From positions 14,211-46,851 of the forward strand of contig PMKE01000047.1 in the NCBI GenBank assembly GCA_003158585.1: a stretch of DNA of 32,641 bases, in the 5' to 3' direction. Each line of letters begins with the position of its first letter. Positions within the stretch are counted from its first letter, which is position 1. A program made the position numbers and the translations under genes. Shown one piece after another: positions 16,535 to 23,622 of the stretch. The DNA comes from Alphaproteobacteria bacterium. GTDB taxonomy: Bacteria > Pseudomonadota > Alphaproteobacteria > Micropepsales > Micropepsaceae. The notes beneath the pieces are model-generated. The model had not been told where the DNA came from. It did not search any database and saw only the letters and a program-made list of their open reading frames with translations.

Positions 16535-16695
16535 AATCTGCAGAATACCGCTCCAGGACGTTTGGGGTCGGAGTAAAAATTGACGGCGGCGGCCAGGGGC
16601 GGAAGCGGGAGAAAAGGAGCCAGAGTCATTTTGTGCCACCGCGGCGACGCGCTACATTCTGGCCGACCATCTCTAAGAAATTGGGTCAGAGTGAG

Positions 16696-17037
16696 CTAGC
16701 CCGGGATTTCCGGACAGGGTTGAAGAGCACCATTGCTCATGTTTTCGAACTCGACAGGGCTTAGGAAGCGCAGCGTAGCATGCGCACGATTCCGGTTATA
16801 GAATGCCTCGATGTAGTCGAATATCCGTGCGCGGGCTTCTTCTCTCGTGGCAAACCGACAGTGATGAACCAGTTCATTCTTGAGGTTGCCGAAGAAGCTC
16901 TCGACGACGGCATTGTCGTAGCAATTGCCTTTGCCGCTCATGCTGATCAGGGCGCCGATCTGATGCAGCTTGGCTTGATAATCGACGCCGACATAGGCTG
17001 AGCCACGATCGCTGTGATGGATCAGGCCGGCTTTGAG
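16696..17037 (-). pseudogene. IS3-family transposase OrfB, C-terminal fragment
   Basis: The minus strand reads continuously from about 17037: LIHHSDRGSAYVGVDYQAKL, then SMSGKGNCYDNAVVESFFG, then HATLRFLSPVEFENMS. These carry the second Asp (HHSDRG) and the Glu (VVESFF) of the DDE catalytic triad and the conserved tail of IS3/IS150-type OrfB. The first Asp, the HTH part and OrfA are missing. The 5' break coincides with a REP-like copy (ggagccagagtc at 17042-17053). On the other side, a variant of the same repeat (gggtcagagtgag) lies at 16683. Confidence 0.8.
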
Positions 17038-17041
17038 AAAT

Positions 17042-17243
17042 GGAGCCAGAGTCGATTTGACTCTGCGCGCCGCAAGCTATTCGCGGATGGTCCCGGCGAG
17101 GACATGCTGCGCGCGATCCGCGATGCGACCCAGCAGGGCTGAGTTCCAGGCAGTGACAAGTTCCGCGCCGAGATTGAAGCGATGACCGGCCGCAAGGCAA
17201 GGCCGCCGCGCCGAAAAGGCAGAAAAGGAGCCAGAGTCGATTT
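17042..17243 (+). pseudogene. RAYT-like transposase C-terminal fragment, copy 2, between two direct REP-like repeats
   Basis: Between ggagccagagtcgattt copies at 17042-17058 and 17227-17243, the frame reads RRKLFADGPGEDMLRAIRDA then TQQG. A TGA interrupts it where copy 1 has Trp, and VPGSDKFRAEIEAMTGRKAR follows. DNA from about 17137 to 17213 is almost identical to copy 1 at 15838-15914. Both copies are too short to be active. The extra upstream part here shows what copy 1 has lost. The two repeats are in the same orientation, unlike the pair at 15675/15810. Confidence 0.5.
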
Positions 17244-17464
17244 ACTTTTCTCATTTCTCTCCTAAACCGCTGCCAACTGCTCCCGCTTCTCATTCCCTAT
17301 CCCCTCCCCATGATCGTCGATTTTGCTTTTTTCTCACGCCGATTTTCGAGCGCGCTCAATGCTTTCGCACGGGCGCGACAAAATACTCGGGGTATTTCTT
17401 ATCCCCCCCTCGCTGCGGCGGCCCGATAATCGTTCACCGGAATGGCAACCTGTGAGGAACCTGT

Positions 17465-18127
17465 ATGCGCGAATCCGAGAACGACGGCCTCCCCGAAGAC
17501 GATCTCGACGATCTGCCGGAAGACATCGAGGATGACGAAGAAGAAGTCCGCGATGACGACGATGACGCCGATGCCTCCCCCGCCGGAGAGGAAGAAAGCG
17601 CCGGCGCGCCGGATGAGGGCGGCAGTCCCTTGGCCTCCACTACCGTGCGCCAGGGCAAAAACAACGCGGAAATCGAGGCCTATCTCGACGAATTGGAAGA
17701 AAGCGTCGCCGCCGACGCGGCGGCGCACGATGGCGTTGTACCGCCGAAGATCACGGGCAGCAGCATGTATCCGACGGCCCGTCTCAAGAATATCGGGAAG
17801 GACGCCGCCCGGCCTTCCGACACCGAGGCCGAACTGAACAGCCTCATCGCCGAATGCCGCTTCCTGCTGCACGAGGTGGCGTTCAACTCGGCGCGCCTCA
17901 CCTACGATCCCAACGACCGCATCCGCTTCCTCACGGCGGCCGAGAGTCTGGCGCTTACCGCCGCCAAGGTGGGCGACACCATCGGGCGGCTGCGCGCGGC
18001 GCGGCTTGGTCCGCCGCCTCCGTCCGAAGAGCGCCGTCAGCGCATCACAGTCGAGCATATTCAGACCCGGGGGGAGGGGGGTAGAGGGGGTTCCCCGGAA
18101 TCCGCAAAACGGCGATATTATACTTGA
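17465..18127 (+). CDS. Acidic hypothetical protein, last codon altered by IS insertion
   Basis: This protein of 220 aa as it stands has a strongly acidic N-terminal third, full of Asp/Glu runs from residue 10 to 60. A helical region around 120-180 follows (EAELNSLIAECRFLLHEVAF, later SLALTAAKVGDTIGRLRAAR), then a proline/basic tail. gagg precedes the ATG. The mobile element enters at 18111, inside codon 216. The original reading is recoverable: ...SAKQ then TGA, giving 216 aa. The element replaces Gln-stop with RRYYT-stop, so the protein is essentially intact. The family is not recognised. It originally overlapped the 58-aa gene now at 20927. Confidence 0.7.
   Translation: MRESENDGLPEDDLDDLPEDIEDDEEEVRDDDDDADASPAGEEESAGAPDEGGSPLASTTVRQGKNNAEIEAYLDELEESVAADAAAHDGVVPPKITGSSMYPTARLKNIGKDAARPSDTEAELNSLIAECRFLLHEVAFNSARLTYDPNDRIRFLTAAESLALTAAKVGDTIGRLRAARLGPPPPSEERRQRITVEHIQTRGEGGRGGSPESAKRRYYT
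18103..18110. repeat. Target-site duplication, left copy
   Basis: cgcaaaac immediately precedes the left end of the element and is repeated exactly at 20918-20925. Eight base pairs is the usual duplication for the IS1595 family. Confidence 0.92.
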
Positions 18128-18152
18128 CAAACCCACCTACTTGACCTAGATT
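18124..18152 (+). promoter_or_regulatory. Transposase promoter with -35 inside the terminal inverted repeat
   Basis: TTGACA (18124-18129), a consensus -35, lies within the left terminal repeat. A 17-nt spacer leads to TAGATT (18147-18152), four of six consensus. The transposase ATG follows 22 nt later behind tggaga. Transposase binding to the repeat would cover this -35 and so could repress its own gene. Confidence 0.5.
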
Positions 18153-18174
18153 ATGGGCGTACTGGAGATACGCC

Positions 18175-19131
18175 ATGACTAGTGTCCTGAATGAGAAGTA
18201 CTTTCACGACGAACAGGCGGCTTTTGAGGCCCTTGAGGCGATCATGTGGTCCGGCGGCAAGCCGGAAGCCTGCCCGCATTGCGGCGTAGTCGGTAAGGCG
18301 CGTCGTCTTGCTCCCCAGCGCACCAAACCCAGCAAGAAGCACCCGAACGGCAAGCCCGTTTACGGCCTCTGGAAGTGCTACGCCTGCCGCCAACAGTTCA
18401 CGGTGCGCAAGGGAACGGTATTCGAGGAAAGCCACCTAGAACTTAACCTGTGGTTTCAGGCGGCATTTCTCATGTGCTCCAGCAAGAAGGGCGTCAGCGC
18501 AAACCAGCTTCACCGCACGCTCGGTTGCACGCTCAAGACGGCGTGGTTTGTTGCGCATCGGCTTCGCGAGGCGATGGCGGAAGGCAACCTCAATCCGTTC
18601 GGCAGCGGCGGCACGCCAGTTGAAGCCGACGAAACGTATATCGGCCGCTGGCGTCGCAAAGGCGAGAAAGAACGGGCCTTCCAGCACAAGATGAAAGTGC
18701 TCACTCTGATAGATCGTGAGACCAAACAGGCCCGTTCCGTTGTCATGGGCCATATCAATGCTATCAGCGTTGGACGCGTCGTAGCACAGAACGTCGCCCG
18801 AGAGGCCCGCCTAATGACGGATCAATCTCCGGTGTACAACGACATAGGGCAAGAACTGGCAAGCCACGAGACTGTGAATCACTCCAAAGATGAATACGTT
18901 CGCGGCGACGCCTACACGAACAACGCGGAAGGCTTCTTCTCCGTTTTCAAGAAGGGTATGCGCGGTGTCTATCAGCACTGCGACAAGAAGCACCTGCATC
19001 GCTATTTGGCGGAATTCGACTTTAGGTACAACCACCGAGTCGCGCTTGGCGTCAACGATACCATGCGCGCAGCGGCCGCCCTCAAAGGAGCAGCCGGAAA
19101 GCGGCTTACATACCGGGACTCGTCGGTGTAG
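18175..19131 (+). CDS. IS1595/ISXO2-type DDE transposase
   Basis: This 318-aa transposase is full length and intact. An N-terminal zinc ribbon (CPHC near 38-41, CYAC near 66-69) is followed by a helix-turn-helix-like stretch (SANQLHRTLGCTLKTAWFVA). The ISXO2-like catalytic domain then begins at about 140. Catalytic candidates are Asp in VEADETYIG, Asp in LMTDQSPVYND and the Glu in YTNNAEGFFSVFKKGMRG. HLHRYLAEFDFRYNHR ends the domain. It should recognise the 25-bp ends of this element and make the 8-bp duplication seen here. It drives its own transposition and that of the four genes behind it. Confidence 0.95.
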   Translation: MTSVLNEKYFHDEQAAFEALEAIMWSGGKPEACPHCGVVGKARRLAPQRTKPSKKHPNGKPVYGLWKCYACRQQFTVRKGTVFEESHLELNLWFQAAFLMCSSKKGVSANQLHRTLGCTLKTAWFVAHRLREAMAEGNLNPFGSGGTPVEADETYIGRWRRKGEKERAFQHKMKVLTLIDRETKQARSVVMGHINAISVGRVVAQNVAREARLMTDQSPVYNDIGQELASHETVNHSKDEYVRGDAYTNNAEGFFSVFKKGMRGVYQHCDKKHLHRYLAEFDFRYNHRVALGVNDTMRAAAALKGAAGKRLTYRDSSV

Positions 19132-19157
19132 AATCCTCCCCAATCAAAGGAACGAAA

Positions 19158-19910
19158 ATGGCCGCGACGCCAGACATCATTCCGAGCGACTTAGCACTGG
19201 AGATCGGCGACGATATTTCTCCTGACGATTTTCTTGCACTTGCGCGAGCGTTCTTTGGTTACATCAAAGAGGTTTCCGATGCATTGTTGCCGGACGGCGA
19301 ACGCATCGATTGGACCGTGCATGTTAAAGAAGGCAGTTCTCTGATCGGAGTTGAACCGTCCAAGGCCGCCCCTATCGAGGTCGTGCGTAATGTTTATGCG
19401 CGCACAGTTCGCTCTGTAAGCTTAGTAGCTAGCGGTCAAATAGAAAGTGCACAATTACCTGAGGCCGCCCTAAAACACTTACGGGTTCTTTCCGGCATGT
19501 CCGCGCCATCCAAAGATAGGCGAAGAAACTTACGTCTCTGGGTGGAGCGCAAGCCCATAGCCATCGATGATGCAATGGCGCGTGTCATCACAGAGGATTG
19601 GCGGGCTGCCTATTCTGATTACGGAGTGATCGAAGGCCGTCTTGATACGATTCAAGATCGGGGAAAATTGGAAATTCATGTGCACGATGCAGTTTTCCGA
19701 CAGACTGTAAGGTGTTTTTTCCCAGAGGAAATGCTTGCGAAAGCTTTCGAGAATTTTCGTAAGCGGGTTGAGGTCAGTGGCATAGTTCACTATCGGCGTA
19801 ACGGCATTCCCATCAGCATCGAGGTCACGCAAATCGACCGCCTTCCAGACGATTCCGAACTTCCGACCGCGTGGGAAGTAAGAGGCATTTTGGGGCTAAA
19901 TGGGCGTTGA
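19158..19910 (+). CDS. Passenger gene 1: unknown 250-aa protein coupled to PIN nuclease
   Basis: I do not recognise this family. The protein has a helical N-terminus (SPDDFLALARAFFGYIKEVS). The middle contains KDRRRNLRLWVERKPIAI, and the C-terminal beta-rich part reads GVIEGRLDTIQDRGKLEIHV and later VSGIVHYRRNGIPISIEVTQ. The second of these looks like a small barrel with alternating strands. It has no signal or membrane segment. ATG 19158 follows aaggaacgaaa. It overlaps the PIN gene by 11 nt, an arrangement typical of antitoxin-toxin or protein-partner pairs, so an antitoxin or regulatory-partner role is a reasonable inference. Base composition is lower in GC than the flanks. Confidence 0.75.
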   Translation: MAATPDIIPSDLALEIGDDISPDDFLALARAFFGYIKEVSDALLPDGERIDWTVHVKEGSSLIGVEPSKAAPIEVVRNVYARTVRSVSLVASGQIESAQLPEAALKHLRVLSGMSAPSKDRRRNLRLWVERKPIAIDDAMARVITEDWRAAYSDYGVIEGRLDTIQDRGKLEIHVHDAVFRQTVRCFFPEEMLAKAFENFRKRVEVSGIVHYRRNGIPISIEVTQIDRLPDDSELPTAWEVRGILGLNGR

Positions 19911-20355
19911 ACTGATTTACTGGGATAGTGACGCATTCCTCGGATGGCTTCAGGCAGAGAAGGGGAAGGTAGAACTATGTCAGGGTACGATTGAGCGAGG
20001 GGAAAGTGGCGAGGCTGTCATTGTAACATCGGCACTCACTCTGGCTGAGGTTCTGTGGTTACGTGGCGCGCCAAAAATCCCCAAGGAAAAGGCTGAAATG
20101 CTCGGTCGTTTCTTTCGGAGATCGTTTATCCGCGTTCGGCCGGTGACTCGTTCCATTGCTGAAGCCGCCCAGGACGTTGTGTGGAACCACGATATTCGGC
20201 CGAAAGATGCGATCCACGTTGCGACCGCTTTGGACGCAAAGATTTTGACGTTAGAGACCTTCGATGAATTTCTGATCGGCAAGAGTAGCACGGTCGGTAC
20301 ACCTCCCCTTGTGATTAGAAAGCCAATCCCACCACGCGCGCCGAAGATGCTCTAA
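19900..20355 (+). CDS. Passenger gene 2: PIN-domain ribonuclease, VapC-like
   Basis: This 151-aa protein has a PIN-domain acidic set. Asp9 and Asp11 lie in IYWDSDAFLGWL, Glu50 in SALTLAEVLWL, Asp103 in RPKDAIHVATAL and Asp122 in TLETFDEFL. Such proteins cleave RNA with Mg2+ and act as toxins in many type II systems or as effectors in other modules. It starts inside the preceding gene (11-nt overlap) and its stop overlaps the next start (TAATG at 20353-20357), so all are translationally linked. No classical AbrB/Phd/RHH antitoxin precedes it; the 250-aa protein takes that place. Toxicity is inference. Confidence 0.85.
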   Translation: MGVELIYWDSDAFLGWLQAEKGKVELCQGTIERGESGEAVIVTSALTLAEVLWLRGAPKIPKEKAEMLGRFFRRSFIRVRPVTRSIAEAAQDVVWNHDIRPKDAIHVATALDAKILTLETFDEFLIGKSSTVGTPPLVIRKPIPPRAPKML

Positions 20356-20516
20356 TGGCGACCAAGAAGAAGTCCCGAAAACAGAAACAGCCTGACGACT
20401 TCAAGTCCGTCGCCAAGCGCCTCGGCTGTGACGAGAACAAAGCCGCATTTGAGAAGAAGCTGGGGAAGATAGCGCGCTCCCAAAAGAGCGCCTCAGCCAA
20501 GGGGCGGCGCACCTAG
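20355..20516 (+). CDS. Passenger gene 3: 53-aa basic protein
   Basis: This small lysine/arginine-rich protein begins MATKKKSRKQKQPDDFKSVA, continues KRLGCDENKAAFEKKLGKIA and ends KGRRT. The composition suggests nucleic-acid binding or a partner of an acidic protein. The ATG overlaps the PIN stop by one base, and the stop is immediately followed by the ATG of the next gene. That spacing, and its survival in a compact element, argue that it is real. No family is recognised. Confidence 0.65.
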   Translation: MATKKKSRKQKQPDDFKSVAKRLGCDENKAAFEKKLGKIARSQKSASAKGRRT

Positions 20517-20885
20517 ATGAAGCTCCGAAACATTGCTAGCCGCCCGTTGCCCTCCCAACCGAAAATCGAGCTACGATTGCTCTTGGAGTTGCTGGGACGG
20601 TCGCGACCAGTTCCACCGCGTGAGGTATACGGGCCACTCGCTGACCATTTTGGGCTTGCCATGGCGGAAAGGCATGCGCCTCGAGCAAGCAATCAGGAAT
20701 CGTCAGACCCAGCTTGGAATAACACCGTGCGGTTTGCGTTCCGCCGCCTGAAAGACCAGGGCTTCGTGTGCACGCCTGAGCGCGGGCTGTGGGCTCTAAC
20801 AGAGCAAGGACGAGAGGCCGCCATTCGAGTGAGAGATGGTCGCTCTCGTTTCAAGGAGATTTCCCTTGCAGACCTTGGACTATAG
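20517..20885 (+). CDS. Passenger gene 4: Mrr-N-like winged-helix protein
   Basis: This 122-aa protein resembles the N-terminal winged-helix domain of Mrr-type restriction proteins. It shows IELRLLLELLGRSRPVPPRE then VYGPLADHFGL, next PAWNNTVRFAFRRLKDQGFV, then a wing (CTPERGLWALTEQGREA). The catalytic nuclease half of Mrr is absent, so this is a stand-alone DNA-binding or sensing module. The start directly abuts the preceding stop, and the gene ends 32 bp before the element's right end. It may repress or target the module; function is not shown by the sequence. Confidence 0.7.
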   Translation: MKLRNIASRPLPSQPKIELRLLLELLGRSRPVPPREVYGPLADHFGLAMAERHAPRASNQESSDPAWNNTVRFAFRRLKDQGFVCTPERGLWALTEQGREAAIRVRDGRSRFKEISLADLGL

Positions 20886-20917
20886 GTAGCGTTGGGTTTG
20901 TCAAAGATAACATCGCC

Positions 20918-20925
20918 CGCAAAAC
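20918..20925. repeat. Target-site duplication, right copy
   Basis: cgcaaaac directly follows the element's right end and equals 18103-18110. Confidence 0.92.
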
Positions 20926-20926
20926 A

Positions 20927-21103
20927 ATGATCAAGCCCTTGCGTCCCGAGGATATGTGGCAACCAAAGCTGGGCGCGCCCGTCGGCAACCGCAATGCCTG
21001 GAAGACGGGCGCGCATTCGGCCCCGGTCCGCGACTGGCGGAAACGCGTCGCCGATTGGCGCCGCAGGGTACGCGCGGCGGTGGCGGCCGCCCAACGTGTT
21101 TAA
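20927..21103 (+). CDS. 58-aa hypothetical protein separated from its operon partner by the IS
   Basis: This small protein has the motif KLGAPVGNRNAWKTGAHSA, a 'GxPxGNxNAxKxG' signature found in many short phage-like and alphaproteobacterial proteins. An arginine-rich helix follows (DWRKRVADWRRRVRAAVAAA). The ATG lies two bases after the target duplication. Removing the element restores an ATGA overlap with the stop of the 216-aa acidic gene, so the two were translationally coupled. Its original ribosome site lay in that gene and has been displaced, so expression now depends on the element. The role is unknown; basic residues might pair with the acidic partner. Confidence 0.55.
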   Translation: MIKPLRPEDMWQPKLGAPVGNRNAWKTGAHSAPVRDWRKRVADWRRRVRAAVAAAQRV

Positions 21104-21151
21104 CGCTTTTTAACCCTATGGCCGTGTAGTTTTGCGTCCGGGAGAAACCCG

Positions 21152-21970
21152 ATGCTGGCAGAAGCCGTCAAATCCACCGCCTCCACGGTCGTCGCCGCGC
21201 TCGAGCACGCCAGCGCCGCCACCGGCACCGATTTCCGCTATCTGCTCGGCACCGCCATGCGCGAATCCGGGCTGAAGCCGCAGGCACAATCGAGCACCTC
21301 GTCGGCCGCGGGCCTCTTCCAGTTCGTCGAGCAGACCTGGTTCGGCCTCGTCAAGGAGTTCGGCGCCAAGCACGGGCTTGCCTCCTACGCCAACGCGATC
21401 GGCCGCGGCGCGGACGGGCGTTTCCGCGCGGGCGATGCGAACGACCGCCGCGCCATTCTCGCCCTGCGCAACGATCCGCAGGTCAGCGCCCTGATGGCCG
21501 GCGAATATGCGCGCCAGACGCAGACCGAGATGGAAAGCAGTCTCGGGCGTCAGGTATGCGGCGGCGAGCTTTATGCCGCGCATTTCCTCGGACCCGATGC
21601 GGCCTGCCGCCTGCTCCGCATGAACGATACCGCGCCCGAGGCTTCCGCTGCCGCGCAATTCCCGCAGGCGGCAAGTGCCAACCGCAGCGTTTTCTACCAC
21701 GCCGACGGCACGCCCAGGACGGTGCGCGAGGTCTATGCCTGGGCCACCAGCCGGCCGGAGGCGAACCTGCCGGCGACGAACTTCGCCTCGGCTCCGGCAA
21801 CGCCCGTGGTGACGGGCGTGGATAATTACGCCGAGCTGCTGGCCGCCATGTGGGGGCCTTCGTCGCACGGGTTCTTCTCGTCCGGCGGGAGCAAGACCTC
21901 GCCGTTTAGTCTCTCCGCCGACATGCTCAGCGTCCTTTCGACGGTTGCGAAGGACGGCGGCGCCACGTAA
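21152..21970 (+). CDS. Lytic transglycosylase-like protein
   Basis: This 272-aa protein has an SLT-type fold in its first 110 residues: FRYLLGTAMRESGL with the likely catalytic Glu38, then SSAAGLFQFVEQTW, the GLxQ motif of peptidoglycan lytic transglycosylases. No signal peptide is evident, so export is either by another route or linked to a secretion or phage-like apparatus. The C-terminal third is low-complexity (Ala/Ser/Pro) and ends without a recognised domain. ATG 21152 follows gggagaaacccg. It lies 48 nt after the 58-aa gene. TTAA half-sites at 21107-21120 resemble a CtrA box with the wrong spacing. Confidence 0.78.
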   Translation: MLAEAVKSTASTVVAALEHASAATGTDFRYLLGTAMRESGLKPQAQSSTSSAAGLFQFVEQTWFGLVKEFGAKHGLASYANAIGRGADGRFRAGDANDRRAILALRNDPQVSALMAGEYARQTQTEMESSLGRQVCGGELYAAHFLGPDAACRLLRMNDTAPEASAAAQFPQAASANRSVFYHADGTPRTVREVYAWATSRPEANLPATNFASAPATPVVTGVDNYAELLAAMWGPSSHGFFSSGGSKTSPFSLSADMLSVLSTVAKDGGAT

Positions 21971-21999
21971 GCCTTCCGCCGTCAGCAAGGGGAGGGGAT

Positions 22000-23121
22000 T
22001 TGCGCGCTGCCATTGCCGCCGTCTGGGCGGTCGTTCTTTCCACTTTTTTCCTGCAAACCGGCAACGGCTTGCAGACCGACCTCATCAGCGTGCGCGCCGA
22101 TCTGGAAGCGTTTCCGGCCGGCGTGATCGGCCTGATGATGGCGGCGTATTACGTCGGCTACTCCCTGGCGCCGCTCGCCGGGCGCGCGGTGATCGGCCTC
22201 GGCGGACACGTCCGCACCATCGTGTTCTGCGCGATCGCGGCCGCGGCGGTGATATCGCTCCATCCTTTCGCGGTGACGCCGCCTGCTTGGGCCGCATTCC
22301 GCTTTGTCTCCGGCTTCCTCTTGTCGCTCGCCTATGTGGGATACGAAAGCTGGATCAACGACCGCGTTCCCAATGCGCTGCGCGGCCGCGTCTTCGGCAT
22401 CTACATGTTCGCCCAGATGGCGGCGATGACCGCGGCGCAGGGATTGTTCCGCCTGGGCGATGCGGTCAGCATCCTGCCGTTCCTTCTGGCTGCGGGCCTC
22501 TTCGTGCTGGCAGCCGTTCCCGTCGCCGCCGCACACCGCGCCGCGCCTGCCGCCGCGCCGCCCGCACCGCTCGGCCTCCTGACGCTGTTCCGTCTCTCGC
22601 CGCTCGGCGCGGGCGCGACAGTGCTCGCGGGGTTGTCCTGGGCGATCGTCTTCACCTTCGGCCCGATCTATGCGCGGCATATGGGCTTCGACGCCGCGGG
22701 CGTGGCCCTCTTCATGGGAGTGGCGATGGTGGCGGGCGCCACGCTCCAGCTCCCGCTCGGCTGGCTGTCGGATGTCATCGGACGCAGGCCCGTGATCCTG
22801 CTGGTGTTCACCGCAGGGCTGTTGGCCTCGCTATTCGGGATTTGGGCCGAAGGCGCGATCGCCGGTCTCGTCGCCATCGCCCTTGCAGGCGGCTTCGTGT
22901 TCCCACTCTATGCGATAGCGGTTGCGCATGTGAACGACGGCATCGCCGCCGAGACGCGCGTCGCCGCCGCGGCCGGGCTGGTGCTGCTGTTCGGCATCGG
23001 CTCGATCTTCGGCCCGCTGCTCTGCGGCTGGACGATGGGTGCGATGGGCAATGCGGGGTTCTACGCGCTCCTCTCCGCCGCGACGGCCGCGGGTGTGGTG
23101 CTCGCGTTAAGGTGCCGCTAG
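22000..23121 (+). CDS. MFS transporter (YcaD-like)
   Basis: This 373-aa protein has about twelve hydrophobic segments in two halves of six, the major facilitator layout. LSDVIGRRPVILL between helices 8 and 9 is a standard MFS loop motif, and GLNGL-like LQTGNGLQTDLISVRA near the N-terminus resembles the YcaD/UMF1-type subgroup. Substrate is unknown. I take the TTG at 22000 as start because it is well placed behind aaggggagggga and gives a full first helix; no ATG lies nearby in frame. The 3' end overlaps the end of the HPt gene on the other strand by a few bases (23118-23121). Confidence 0.88.
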   Translation: MRAAIAAVWAVVLSTFFLQTGNGLQTDLISVRADLEAFPAGVIGLMMAAYYVGYSLAPLAGRAVIGLGGHVRTIVFCAIAAAAVISLHPFAVTPPAWAAFRFVSGFLLSLAYVGYESWINDRVPNALRGRVFGIYMFAQMAAMTAAQGLFRLGDAVSILPFLLAAGLFVLAAVPVAAAHRAAPAAAPPAPLGLLTLFRLSPLGAGATVLAGLSWAIVFTFGPIYARHMGFDAAGVALFMGVAMVAGATLQLPLGWLSDVIGRRPVILLVFTAGLLASLFGIWAEGAIAGLVAIALAGGFVFPLYAIAVAHVNDGIAAETRVAAAAGLVLLFGIGSIFGPLLCGWTMGAMGNAGFYALLSAATAAGVVLALRCR

Positions 23122-23615
23122 CGCCCTTGCGAGGCGCGGGCGAGGGTTATGCGGACGCGGGCCTCAAGCTCTTCGGCGAGGGTGAGCGCCGTGAGATCCG
23201 AGGCGTCCTTGATCTTGTCGCGATGGATGACGCGGATAGCATCGACATGCGCCTCCACCAGCGGCAGGGGTGCCGCCTCGCGCGTCTGTAGCTCGTCCAT
23301 CAGCTTGGCCAGCGAGCCTGCCACCCGCGCAATCATCGGGTATTCGAAAGTCGTGGCTTGACCTTTGAGGTCATGAGCGGCGCGGAACAGGATGTCGGCC
23401 TTTTCGGTGGTCCGTTCCGCCGCGAAGGCGGCACTGGCTTCCAATAGATGGGCGATGTCTTTGACGATCCAGTCCGAGAACTCGACCTTGAGTTTCGTCA
23501 TGGCCGCCTCGGCGCGCTTGATCGCTTCGGGATCGAGGCTGCACGCCGCCGTTCCGAGCTTCGCTTTCAGCGTGTTCGTGGGGGCGATGATCTGTACGTC
23601 GTTGTCGTTAGGCAT
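23118..23615 (-). CDS. HPt-domain phosphotransfer protein
   Basis: This 165-aa protein is mostly helical. The phosphotransfer motif FRAAHDLKGQATTF places the phosphorylated His at residue 81, in the standard HxxKG context. Such proteins relay phosphate between response-regulator receiver domains. It follows the receiver-domain gene by 7 nt on the same strand, so the two are one operon and probably interact. No histidine kinase lies in the window. The residues before about 40 are variable. Confidence 0.87.
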   Translation of the reverse strand: MPNDNDVQIIAPTNTLKAKLGTAACSLDPEAIKRAEAAMTKLKVEFSDWIVKDIAHLLEASAAFAAERTTEKADILFRAAHDLKGQATTFEYPMIARVAGSLAKLMDELQTREAAPLPLVEAHVDAIRVIHRDKIKDASDLTALTLAEELEARVRITLARASQGR

Positions 23616-23622
23616 GGCGAGC

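Larger units (their letters stand above)
15993..16636. repeat. Gene unit framed by 27-bp perfect inverted repeats
   Basis: gcacaaaatgactctggctc begins the left arm (15993-16019). The right arm, 16610-16636, is its exact reverse complement over 27 bp. The arms are REP-like copies, identical to each other at more positions than to other copies nearby. Between them lie an ORF relic and an intact 134-aa gene. Confidence 0.65.
18111..20917 (+). mobile_element. IS1595-family transporter insertion sequence with four passenger genes
   Basis: The ends are ggcgatattatacttgacaa at 18111 and, read inward on the other strand from 20917, ggcgatgttatctttgacaa. They match at 22 of the first 25 positions and run on through aaccca. 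An identical 8-bp duplication (cgcaaaac) flanks both ends. The 2,807-bp interior holds a complete IS1595/ISXO2-type transposase followed by four same-strand genes packed with overlaps or gaps of 0-26 nt. Intact ends, intact genes and a perfect duplication point to a recent insertion. Passenger genes have visibly lower GC than the surroundings. Passenger-carrying IS1595 members are an established class (transporter IS); this gene content is not one I recognise. Confidence 0.93.

Noticed and set aside
21107-21120. CtrA-like half-sites before the transglycosylase gene, and similar ones at 24196-24210 before the response regulator
   Set aside because: The TTAA half-sites are separated by six bases rather than seven, so they do not meet the consensus.
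17465-21970. A prophage or gene-transfer-agent remnant, given the GNxNA-type small protein and lytic transglycosylase
   Set aside because: No terminase, portal, capsid, tail or integrase gene is present; the mobile features are fully explained by the IS1595 element.
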